DNA from: Hymenobacter lucidus
GTDB lineage: Bacteria > Bacteroidota > Bacteroidia > Cytophagales > Hymenobacteraceae
Length of the DNA: 64,000 nucleotides
Reading direction: 5' to 3'
Assembly: GCF_020447265.1 (NCBI RefSeq)
Contig: NZ_JAJADR010000001.1
Span: 434,001 to 498,000 of the forward strand
This document shows, piece by piece, positions 33,416 through 40,802 of this stretch (positions are counted from its first letter, which is position 1; the number at the start of each line of letters is the position of its first letter). The position numbers and the translations under genes were made by a program. The notes under the pieces were generated by a model, which ran no database searches, was not told where the DNA came from, and saw only the letters and a list, made by a program, of their open reading frames with translations.

Positions 33416-34525
33416 ATGCTTTCTGCCTTATTCCTGACCTGCCGCCTGGCCGCCGCGCTGCTGCCTGCCGCTGCTAACTCCACTGCGGCCGCGCCCGGCG
33501 CCGTCACCATCACCGTAGCGCCTAGCCGCGTGCTGCTCGAAGAGCGGGCCGGCTCCCACCTCAACTTCGATTTTGCGGTGCAGGCCGGCCCCGATTCCCT
33601 GTGGCTCTCGAAGGTGGAAGTGTCGGTGTACGACCGGAGCGGGGCGCTGGTGCTGCGCAAATTCGTGGACAACAACGGCTTTAGTCCGTCCGTCAGCAGC
33701 TTGTCGCACCGCGTGTTTGCCCCGGGCCAGGTGGCGCTGGTCTTCAACCCGTTTCACACCTTCGCGCCCGACGTGGAAGTGGCCCGGCTGGCCTACACCT
33801 TCGAGTTTCAGGATGCCAAACGCAAAGCCGTGACCCAGGCTCTGGACGTGACGCCGGAGCGCTACCAGCCCCGGGCCGCGCTGAAAATCCCAATTACGGG
33901 CCGCCTGCTGATCTGGGACGGGCACGACGAAAACGCCCACCACCGCCGCCTCGATTTTCACCACCCGGTGGCCCAGCAGGTCGGTATCCGGTCCAACTTC
34001 ATGCGCTACGCCCACGACTTCGTGGTGGTGAACGACAAAGGCGAAACCCACGGCGGCGACGGGAAGAAAAATACCGATTACCCCGGCTTCGACCAGCCCG
34101 TACACGCCCCGGCGGCCGGCCGCGTAGTGGCCGCCTACAGCGCCCAGTCCGACAACGACAACGGCCAGGACTACTTCAACCCCGGCGACATGGTGGGCAA
34201 AGACCCGCTGCTGCTCTACGGCAACTACCTCGTGCTCGACCACGGCAACGGCGAGTTCAGCCTACTGGGTCACCTGCGCCAGAACAGCCTCGTAGTGAAA
34301 GTAGGGGATGAGGTGCGCCCCGACCAGGTGCTGGCCCGCATCGGCTCGTCGGGCAGCTCCTACTTTCCGCACCTGCACTACGAGCTGCGCACCGGCGCGG
34401 CCATGAACGTGGAAGGCCTGCCGGCTTACTTCACCAAGTTCCGGCTGGTGCGCGGTAGCCGCAGCCGCACCGTGCCCAGCGGCACCGTAGACAGCGGCGA
34501 CATAGTGGTGCAGGAGCGGAAGTAG
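33416..34525 (+). CDS. M23-family metallopeptidase (LytM domain)
   Basis: A 369-residue exported protein with an N-terminal signal (MLSALFLTCRLAAALLPAAA). Residues 25-150 form a beta-rich domain of unknown type. The C-terminal LytM/M23 domain runs from about 180 to 340, with zinc ligands expected in FMRYAHDFVVVND (H and D) and the terminal HLHYELR (HxH). Between them lie APAAGRVVAAYS, NYLVLDHGNGEFSLLGHLRQ and VKVGDEVRPDQVLARIGSSG, a standard M23 core. It probably cuts peptidoglycan peptides or has a scaffolding role in the envelope. It follows the pectate lyase gene by 105 bases; co-transcription is possible. Confidence 0.9.
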   Translation: MLSALFLTCRLAAALLPAAANSTAAAPGAVTITVAPSRVLLEERAGSHLNFDFAVQAGPDSLWLSKVEVSVYDRSGALVLRKFVDNNGFSPSVSSLSHRVFAPGQVALVFNPFHTFAPDVEVARLAYTFEFQDAKRKAVTQALDVTPERYQPRAALKIPITGRLLIWDGHDENAHHRRLDFHHPVAQQVGIRSNFMRYAHDFVVVNDKGETHGGDGKKNTDYPGFDQPVHAPAAGRVVAAYSAQSDNDNGQDYFNPGDMVGKDPLLLYGNYLVLDHGNGEFSLLGHLRQNSLVVKVGDEVRPDQVLARIGSSGSSYFPHLHYELRTGAAMNVEGLPAYFTKFRLVRGSRSRTVPSGTVDSGDIVVQERK

Positions 34526-34543
34526 TCATTCGCGCTCTTAGGG

Positions 34544-34580
34544 AAAAGGCCGTCATGCTGTTGCTGCACGACGGCCTTTT
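34544..34580 (+). terminator. Terminator after the M23 gene
   Basis: AAAAGGCCGTC (34544-34554) pairs with GACGGCCTTTT (34570-34580) around a loop that also pairs partly (TGC/GCA). Confidence 0.85.
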
Positions 34581-34885
34581 CTGCGTAGGCCTTACTAGGT
34601 GCCAGCGCTAAGCCCGCCGCCGAAATATTCGCGGCGGTATATAGCTGCTGCGAGCTGGTCAGCCGTAAGAAGCGGCAGAACTCCCGGGCTTTGGCAGCTG
34701 TTGCGCTACCAGGGCTGGGAACAGTTGGGAATAAAGCCGTTATTTGATCGGCGGCGCATTACTCGCTTATCCCAGTGTTGCCATCTGCTTAGAGCTGCTT
34801 CCTGTTGCGGCCGAGCCTCCAGTAGCGGGGCAGGGGCGGGTAGGGGCACGAGCCGGGAAATCCGGTTGAATAGATTACAGAACGT
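34581..34885. other. Intergenic region without recognisable features
   Basis: About 300 bases between the M23 terminator and the TPR gene. A possible 102-codon frame here has no initiation context or family resemblance and overlaps the next gene, so I do not call it. It presumably contains the TPR gene promoter, but no clear TAnnTTTG match is seen. Confidence 0.4.
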
Positions 34886-36130
34886 ATGCGGAAATTATTG
34901 TTGGTAATGCTGGTCGTGTGCGCCCCCGCCTGGGCTTGGGCCCAACGCGTGGATACCACCAAAAGTCCCCGGCCCATCCGCAAAATTGAGTTGGAAAACG
35001 TGGACATCGAGCCGGCCGCCCGCGACGGGAAAGGATGGCTGATGCTCGACAAGGACATCCAGCTGGAGTTGGAAGGCGCCATCCACAACCTCTACAACTT
35101 CAAGTATGACAAGGCCGAAAAGCAATTCCGCTCGTTGCGCCGGCGCTACCCCGAGCACCCGCTGCCCTACCTGCTCATGGGCCTGAGCCAGTGGTGGAAA
35201 ATACTGCCCACCAACCTGCAGGCCAAGCAGTACGACAAGCTGCTGTTTGCATACATGGATACCACCGTGCAGAAAGCCCAGGTGCTCTACGACCAGGACA
35301 GCAAAAACTACGAGGCCTGCTTTTTCCTCTCGGCCGCCTACGGCTTCGATGCCCACCTCAACGCCGAGCGCAAAAACTGGACGGCCGCCACGCTCAGCAG
35401 CCGCAAAGCCCTGCGCTACCTCGACGAAAGCAAGGAAGCCAACGGCCTGAGCCCCGAGTTTTTGTTTGGCCAGGCGCTGTTCAACTACTACGCCGTCTGG
35501 ATTGCGGAAAACTACCCGTTGCTGCGACCCGTGCTGCTGCTGTTCCCAAAGGGCAACCGCGCCCTGGGGTTGCAGCAGCTACGCAACGTGGCCGCCAACG
35601 GCTTCTACACCGGCATCGAGGCCAAGTATTACCTAATGCGCATCATGTATACCGAGGAAAACAACCTCGACGGGGCCCTGCCCACGGCGCGCTACCTGGC
35701 CAACAACTTTCCCGATAACGCCTACTTCCAACGCTTCTACGCCCTGCTCTGCTACCACCAAGGCGACATGATAGAGTGCGAGCGGGTGAGCCGCGAAATT
35801 CTGGATAAGATAAACCGCGGCTACCCCGGCTACGAAGGCATCGGGGGGCGCTACGCCACCTATTTCCTGGGCTCCATCGTGCAGAACAGCTACAAGGACA
35901 TCACCAAGGCCAAAGACTACTTCCAGCGCTGCGTGGTGTTTTCGGAAAGTACCGGCGACGTGAGCAGCGGCTTTTACCTCTCGGCCAACCTGAACCTGGG
36001 CCGCATGGCCGACGACGAGAAGGATACCAAAGCTGCCCGCCGCTACTTCACCACCGTCGCCGATAAGGCCGAGCGAAAGTCGCCGCCCTACCGCGAGGCC
36101 AAGCTCTACCTCAAAACCCACAAAAAGTAA
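34886..36130 (+). CDS. Exported tetratricopeptide-type protein
   Basis: A 414-residue protein with a signal peptide (MRKLLLVMLVVCAPAWAWAQ). The remainder is almost all helical, in TPR-like pairs: LEGAIHNLYNFKYDKAEKQF, KAQVLYDQDSKNYEACFFLS, LPTARYLANNFPDNAYFQRF, KAKDYFQRCVVFSE and AARRYFTTVADKAE. It is widespread in Cytophagales without a named function and may scaffold an envelope complex. A stretch ELENVDIEPAARDGKGW before the repeats is well ordered and may be a binding strand. It converges on the DUF5723 barrel gene with only a terminator between. Confidence 0.8.
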   Translation: MRKLLLVMLVVCAPAWAWAQRVDTTKSPRPIRKIELENVDIEPAARDGKGWLMLDKDIQLELEGAIHNLYNFKYDKAEKQFRSLRRRYPEHPLPYLLMGLSQWWKILPTNLQAKQYDKLLFAYMDTTVQKAQVLYDQDSKNYEACFFLSAAYGFDAHLNAERKNWTAATLSSRKALRYLDESKEANGLSPEFLFGQALFNYYAVWIAENYPLLRPVLLLFPKGNRALGLQQLRNVAANGFYTGIEAKYYLMRIMYTEENNLDGALPTARYLANNFPDNAYFQRFYALLCYHQGDMIECERVSREILDKINRGYPGYEGIGGRYATYFLGSIVQNSYKDITKAKDYFQRCVVFSESTGDVSSGFYLSANLNLGRMADDEKDTKAARRYFTTVADKAERKSPPYREAKLYLKTHKK

Positions 36131-36153
36131 AGGCCGCCCACCGGGCGGCCTTT
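36129..36153. terminator. Terminator between the TPR and DUF5723 genes
   Basis: AAAGGCCGCCC (36129-36139) pairs with GGGCGGCCTTT (36143-36153) around a three-base loop; it overlaps the end of the TPR gene and ends three bases before the DUF5723 stop, serving both convergent genes. Confidence 0.85.
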
Positions 36154-36155
36154 GG

Positions 36156-37703
36156 TTATTTCTGCGGAGCAGCTTCTTTCGTCTTTACCTTCACTTTCTT
36201 AACCTTGGGCTCCTTCGTATCGGAGCTGTCTTTCAGCCGGGAAGGGCCGTGCTTCCTTTTCTTGCCGCCGTTGGCCAGGGAAAAGGCCAGCTCAGCGTAG
36301 CCATTGAAGCCGTAGGGGCTGCTCGAATCGAAGTACGCCGACAAATCGTTGGAGCCAACTACCAGCGGCCCTACGCGCACCATCAGGCCGTAGGCGAAGT
36401 TGTTGTAGTTGTTCATCATCGTCAGGGGCGCGGCCACTTCCAGCCACTTGCTCTCGATGCGCGGAGTGAGAGAGAAAAACGAGAAGTTGCGCATGCCCAC
36501 CGCGTATTTGCCGCGCAGGCTCTGGCTCACGGCCGCGTTGGCATAAATCCACTTGTAGAGGTGGTAGTCCACGTCCACGTTCAGGGCCGTGGGCGTGCCG
36601 GCCACGAATTCGTTTTCCCGCACCTGCTTCTGGGTGCGCAGAATCTTGTTGAGCCGTGCCTCGTAGTTGTCCAGGTCAATACCCTCCAGGTCGGCTTCGC
36701 TCACGCCCGAGTTCTTGGTTTTGATGTTGTTGAAGGCCGTGGCGTTTTCCTTGTACTTGATGTAGCCGATGTCGGTAATCGAGGCCGATATGCGGTAGAG
36801 GTACTTATTGCGCGAGTAGTCGAGCCGGTCTACCCCCCTCTTGTCGATGTAGCGGTACTGGCCCATATTGGGCCGGTACTCATACACGGCCCCGATATCG
36901 AGGCCCCAGCCGCCACCCGGGCCACCGCCGGTCAGCCACTTCAGGGCCTGGTTGGCGTCGATGTTGTCGAAAGCATCGGGGTTGGAATAGCCAAAAGCAG
37001 CGTCCAGACTGTTGATGCGCACAATTGTGTCGCCGGTAGCAGCGGTTTTGTCGATAATCTGGTAGTCGGCGCTTTTGCTTTGCAGGTAACCCGAGCCGAA
37101 GCCGATGAAGCGCTTGGCCGTGACGCCCGCCTTCAGAAAATGCAGGCTTTTGTCGATAACCACGCGGCCATAGGTCAGGTCGTACTCCGAAAAGGCATTC
37201 AGGTTCATGTTGAACGTGTTGTCGGCCGAGCGCCCTTTGGTCTTGAACTCGTCTACGGCGTTCTGAATCAGGTTTTCCGACACCGCGTTGCCCTGCATAG
37301 CCGTCCGCACCCGGGTGCTGAAAGCCACGCTCTGGGTGGGGCTGATGCGCAGCATGACGCCCGGTCCGGCCACGTTCAGGCCCGCGCTGAACATCTTGGG
37401 CTTATCGCTCGGACTGCGGGTCAGAAACTCCTTGCCCAAATCCAGGTCGGCGCCGGAGTTCTGGGGGCTCCAGGCCCCGGTGTAGCGGTAGGCCGTGTTG
37501 GTGGCGTGCACATCGAAGCCCACGAGCCGCAGCTGGAAGAAATAGCGGTTGTCGACGATGGAGGCCGGGTTCCAGTGGGCACCGGTGAGGCCTGAGTAGT
37601 TGCCGCGCGCGCTGTTGAAGAGCTGCTGGGCGCTCAGGCTGCCCGGCACCAGGGCGAGCAGCAGTCCGCCCAGGCGGAAATGACGCGTGTAATTGTGTTG
37701 CAT
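36156..37703 (-). CDS. DUF5723-type outer-membrane protein
   Basis: A 515-residue protein from ATG at 37701-37703. Residues 1-27 are a signal peptide ending SLSAQQ. The mature start LFNSARGNYSGLTGAHWNPA with the SIVDNRYFFQLRLVGFD strand is the pattern of DUF5723 proteins, large Bacteroidota outer-membrane barrels similar to PorV/FadL-like channels. A glycine-rich loop (LTGGGPGGGWGLDIGAVYEY) and repeated aromatic strand ends are visible. The C-terminus carries a lysine-rich tail (VKKVKVKTKEAAPQK), unusual for a barrel and perhaps periplasmic. The function of the family is unknown. Confidence 0.82.
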   Translation of the reverse strand: MQHNYTRHFRLGGLLLALVPGSLSAQQLFNSARGNYSGLTGAHWNPASIVDNRYFFQLRLVGFDVHATNTAYRYTGAWSPQNSGADLDLGKEFLTRSPSDKPKMFSAGLNVAGPGVMLRISPTQSVAFSTRVRTAMQGNAVSENLIQNAVDEFKTKGRSADNTFNMNLNAFSEYDLTYGRVVIDKSLHFLKAGVTAKRFIGFGSGYLQSKSADYQIIDKTAATGDTIVRINSLDAAFGYSNPDAFDNIDANQALKWLTGGGPGGGWGLDIGAVYEYRPNMGQYRYIDKRGVDRLDYSRNKYLYRISASITDIGYIKYKENATAFNNIKTKNSGVSEADLEGIDLDNYEARLNKILRTQKQVRENEFVAGTPTALNVDVDYHLYKWIYANAAVSQSLRGKYAVGMRNFSFFSLTPRIESKWLEVAAPLTMMNNYNNFAYGLMVRVGPLVVGSNDLSAYFDSSSPYGFNGYAELAFSLANGGKKRKHGPSRLKDSSDTKEPKVKKVKVKTKEAAPQK

Positions 37704-38146
37704 ATAGGTTCGGGGCAAGAGTGAGAAAGAGGCGCGGAGGAATAAAATAATTATACTTCTGAGCAGTCGGCCAAGTACGCTGTACCAGCAAGCCGGCAGC
37801 CGGCTGGCACAGGTATTAGATGACTGGCTGTAAGGGTATTATATCCTATTCAAGGTCAGGGGTACTGTAGCAGGATTTCACTTATAGTCAATTGGATATT
37901 GAATAAGGTAAAAGAGCTGTGCCGGTGAGAGTTATGGCGTTAGGTAAAGTTTCCGGGCAAAATTATACCGGTCCGACTTCGTCCGCAATACCTACTTGTG
38001 GGTATTGTGCAGCTGCCGGCCGGGGGTTATGAGGACTGGAAAAGCCCAACTGTATAGCCCTCAAATCCTAACCTGGGCTATAACCTGCCGGCGGGAGCTG
38101 CGTTTTTTCAGGCTTACCGACTATTCATTCCAATCATTCCAAGGCT
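37704..38146. other. Intergenic region between divergent genes
   Basis: About 440 bases, AT-rich at 37730-37960, separating the divergent DUF5723 and SDR genes. Two weak inverted repeats are seen: CAATACC/GGTATTG near 37986-38007 and TATAGCCC/GGGCTATA near 38052-38082. No ORF, RNA gene or consensus promoter is convincing. Confidence 0.4.
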
Positions 38147-39010
38147 ATGGAAACCAAACCAACAACATTGCCCCCGCAGCAGCAGGATCAGCAGCCGGGC
38201 CTCGAAACCGAAATGACGCCCCAGCCCGAATACATCCGCCCCGGTTACCGGGGCAGCGGCAAGCTGGAAGGCAAAGTGGCCCTCATTACGGGCGGCGACA
38301 GTGGCATTGGCCGCTCGGTGGCCGTGCATTTTGCCCGCGAAGGTGCCGATGTGGCTATCACCTACCTGCCCAGCGAAGAGCAGGATGCCTACGACACGCG
38401 CCAGCTGGTAGAACAGGAGGGCCGGCGCTGCCTCACCCTGCCCGGCGACCTGCGCGAGGCGGATTTCTGCCAGCAGATTGTGGAGCGCACGGTGCAGGAG
38501 CTGGGCGGCCTCAACGTGCTGGTCAACAACGCGGCTGAGCAGTTCGTCAGCCAGGACGTGGCCGAAATCACCGACCAGCAGTGGATGGACACGTTCCAGG
38601 TCAACTTCTTTTCCTTTGTGCGCGTCACCCGGGCCGCCTTGGCTCACTTGCAGGAAGGCGACGCCATTATCAATACTTCCTCCATCAACGCCTACCGTGG
38701 CAACCAGCAGCTGGTCGACTATACCTCGACCAAAGGGGCCATTACGGCCTACACCCGCTCTATTGCCCAGCAGCTGGCCGAGAAGAAAATCCGGGTCAAC
38801 TCCGTGGCGCCCGGCCCCATCTGGACGCCCTTGATTCCGGCCAGCTTCCCGCCCGAGAAAGTAGCTTCATTCGGCAAAGACACCACCATGAAGCGCCCCG
38901 GCCAGCCCTCCGAAGTAGGTCCGTGCTACGTGTTCCTGGCCTCCGACGACGCTTCCTACATCACTGGGCAGGCTCTGCACCCCAACGGCGGCGAAGTGCT
39001 CAATACCTGA
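38147..39010 (+). CDS. SDR-family oxidoreductase (YghA/general-stress type)
   Basis: A 287-residue short-chain dehydrogenase with the extended N-terminus (METKPTTLPPQQQDQQPGLE) typical of the GSP39/YghA group. The cofactor motif is ALITGGDSGIGRSVA. NNAAEQF is the structural NAG-like motif. Catalytic residues are the serine in IINTSSINAY and the tyrosine/lysine in DYTSTKGAI. PGPIWTPLIPASFP follows. The group uses NAD(P)(H) on small alcohols or aldehydes and is often stress-induced; the exact substrate is unknown. A family D hairpin after its stop separates it from the aldehyde dehydrogenase, with which it may share a role in aldehyde detoxification. Confidence 0.9.
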   Translation: METKPTTLPPQQQDQQPGLETEMTPQPEYIRPGYRGSGKLEGKVALITGGDSGIGRSVAVHFAREGADVAITYLPSEEQDAYDTRQLVEQEGRRCLTLPGDLREADFCQQIVERTVQELGGLNVLVNNAAEQFVSQDVAEITDQQWMDTFQVNFFSFVRVTRAALAHLQEGDAIINTSSINAYRGNQQLVDYTSTKGAITAYTRSIAQQLAEKKIRVNSVAPGPIWTPLIPASFPPEKVASFGKDTTMKRPGQPSEVGPCYVFLASDDASYITGQALHPNGGEVLNT

Positions 39011-39024
39011 GCCTACCGCCATGC

Positions 39025-39073
39025 TAAACCAACAGCGGCCGGAGCCCTATTTGCTCCGGCCGCTGTTGGTTTA
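39025..39073. terminator. Family D hairpin (member 6), 21-bp perfect arms
   Basis: Bases 39025-39045 pair exactly with 39053-39073 around a 7-base loop (CCTATTT). AACAGCGGCCGGAGC is the shared core. It follows the SDR gene by 14 bases. Confidence 0.8.
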
Positions 39074-39151
39074 CAGCATAGGAAGTGGAGAGGCCAAAGG
39101 TTGCCCGCTCAATTACGTATCTTGGCTTTCCTGACCTCCTTCCCCCGCATC

Positions 39152-40600
39152 ATGACCACTACCCAAACGGCGCCGCCTACTTTGGCTGCCTCTGCTTTCT
39201 CCCCGTCGGCTTTGTTTGCCCGGCAGCAGCTGCGGGCCCCGGTGCTGCGGCGCGAGGCAGCCGAGGAGCGGGCCGACCGGCTGCGCAAGCTCAGCCAGTG
39301 GATCGAGCAGAACCGCGTGGCCATTCAGCAGGCCCTCTACGCCGATTTTCGCAAGCCCGCCGCCGAAACCGACGTCACCGAAATCTGGTCGTCGCAGGGC
39401 GAAATCAAGCATACGCTCAAAAACCTGAAGCAGTGGATGCGCCCCCGCCGGGTAAGCACGCCACTGTCTTTGGTCGGCACCACCTCGTGGGTGCAGTATG
39501 AGCCCAAGGGCGTATGCCTGATTATTGCGCCCTGGAACTACCCGTTCTACCTGGCCATCGACCCGCTGGTATCGGCCCTGGCGGCTGGCAATTGCTGCAT
39601 TATCAAGCCCTCGGAGATGACGCCGGCCGTGGCCGCGCTGCTCAGCCGCATGGCCCACGAGCTGTTCGACCCCGCCGAAGTAGCTGTGGTAGAAGGCGAC
39701 CGGGCCGTGGCCACGGCCCTGCTGCAACTGCCCTTCAACCACATCTTCTTCACCGGTAGCCCGGCCATTGGTAAGGTAGTGATGCGCGCTGCCGCCGAGC
39801 ACCTCACCAGCGTGACGCTGGAACTGGGCGGCAAGTCGCCGGTGGTGGTCGATGCCACGGCCAACCTGCGCGACGCGGCCGAGAAAATCGTGTGGGGCAA
39901 GTACATCAACGCCGGCCAAACGTGCGTGGCGCCCGACTACGTGTTGGTGCAAAGCAGCGTGCAGGAGCAGTTTGTGCAGGAAGTGCGCCAAGCCGTAACC
40001 CGGTTTTACGACCCTAAGGGTGAGGGTGTTATCAATTCCAAGTCCTTCGCCCGCATCGTGAATAAGCATCATTTTGAGCGGCTTTCCGGTCTGCTCGAAG
40101 ACGCCCAGCGTGACGGGGCGCAGGTGGCTTTGGGCGGCATCGTGGATAGCAGCCAGTGCTTTATCGAGCCCACCCTGCTGCTGGAAGCCGGCCCTGATAG
40201 TCGGGTAATGCAGGAGGAAATATTCGGTCCGCTGCTGCCCATTCAGCCCTTTACCACCCTAATGGAAGCCGCCGACTTCGTGAATGCTCGGCCCAAGCCT
40301 TTGGCTTTGTACCTGTTTACCCAGAGCGGCGAAAACCAGCGCTACCTGCTCCAGAATGTGTCGGCGGGCGGCTGCTGTATCAACGAAACCATTCTGCACT
40401 TGGCCCACCCCGAGCTGCCGTTTGGGGGCGTTGGCAACAGCGGCATGGGCAAGGCGCACGGCCACTACGGTTTCTTGGCTTTTTCCAACGAAAAAGCGGT
40501 GCTCAAGCAGCGCACCGGCCGCACCGGCATCAAGTTCATGTATCCGCCCTACACCGATAAGGTCCAGAAAATGATAGACTGGCTGCTGCGGCTGTTTTAA
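39152..40600 (+). CDS. NAD(P)-dependent aldehyde dehydrogenase
   Basis: A 482-residue class 3-like aldehyde dehydrogenase that oxidises aldehydes to acids. ATG 39152 (MTTTQTAPP) was chosen over an upstream frame extension with no conservation. The cofactor region includes IIAPWNYPFYLAIDPLVSAL and FFTGSPAIGKVVMRAAAEHL. The general base is E224 in LELGGKSPVV and the nucleophile C258 in NAGQTCVAPDY. IFGPLLPIQPF and FGGVGNSGMGKAHGHYGF are further family blocks. The hydrophobic C-terminal helix (KMIDWLLRLF) resembles fatty-aldehyde dehydrogenases that attach to membranes, so long-chain aldehydes are a fair guess. The GMC oxidoreductase downstream fits as an aldehyde producer. Confidence 0.93.
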   Translation: MTTTQTAPPTLAASAFSPSALFARQQLRAPVLRREAAEERADRLRKLSQWIEQNRVAIQQALYADFRKPAAETDVTEIWSSQGEIKHTLKNLKQWMRPRRVSTPLSLVGTTSWVQYEPKGVCLIIAPWNYPFYLAIDPLVSALAAGNCCIIKPSEMTPAVAALLSRMAHELFDPAEVAVVEGDRAVATALLQLPFNHIFFTGSPAIGKVVMRAAAEHLTSVTLELGGKSPVVVDATANLRDAAEKIVWGKYINAGQTCVAPDYVLVQSSVQEQFVQEVRQAVTRFYDPKGEGVINSKSFARIVNKHHFERLSGLLEDAQRDGAQVALGGIVDSSQCFIEPTLLLEAGPDSRVMQEEIFGPLLPIQPFTTLMEAADFVNARPKPLALYLFTQSGENQRYLLQNVSAGGCCINETILHLAHPELPFGGVGNSGMGKAHGHYGFLAFSNEKAVLKQRTGRTGIKFMYPPYTDKVQKMIDWLLRLF

Positions 40601-40626
40601 AGAGTAGCCTATGTATATCGAAGCAG

Positions 40627-40653
40627 GAGCGCCCGCAAAGGCGCTCTTTTTTT
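40627..40653 (+). terminator. Terminator after the aldehyde dehydrogenase gene
   Basis: GAGCGCC (40627-40633) pairs with GGCGCTC (40640-40646) and is followed by seven T residues. Confidence 0.85.
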
Positions 40654-40702
40654 GCTCTGGCGTTGACAGCGCCGCAAAAGAGCTGACGCGCCGCCGCGAA
40701 AA

Positions 40703-40721
40703 AGTATGCGGCAAGCATACT
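40703..40721. promoter_or_regulatory. Dyad AGTATGC-N5-GCATACT upstream of the GMC oxidoreductase
   Basis: A 19-base inverted repeat with perfect 7-base arms and a 5-base centre (GGCAA) lies 82 bases before the chosen start. Size and symmetry suit a TetR- or MarR-type operator. No T-run follows, so it is not a terminator. No regulator gene is adjacent; the role is inferred. Confidence 0.4.
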
Positions 40722-40802
40722 ATCTGAGAGAAAATGCCGATATTTTCAGGCGGCCGCGCCTCCACACCCGTCGGCCGAATCCCGCCCGCTTTTCCGCTCT
40801 GT

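Noticed and set aside
34599..34907. 102-codon frame before the TPR gene
   Set aside because: It overlaps the start of the TPR gene in another frame and has no signal, motif or start context.
36249..37595. 448-codon plus-strand frame opposite the DUF5723 gene
   Set aside because: Antisense shadow; the minus-strand gene has a signal peptide and barrel strands.
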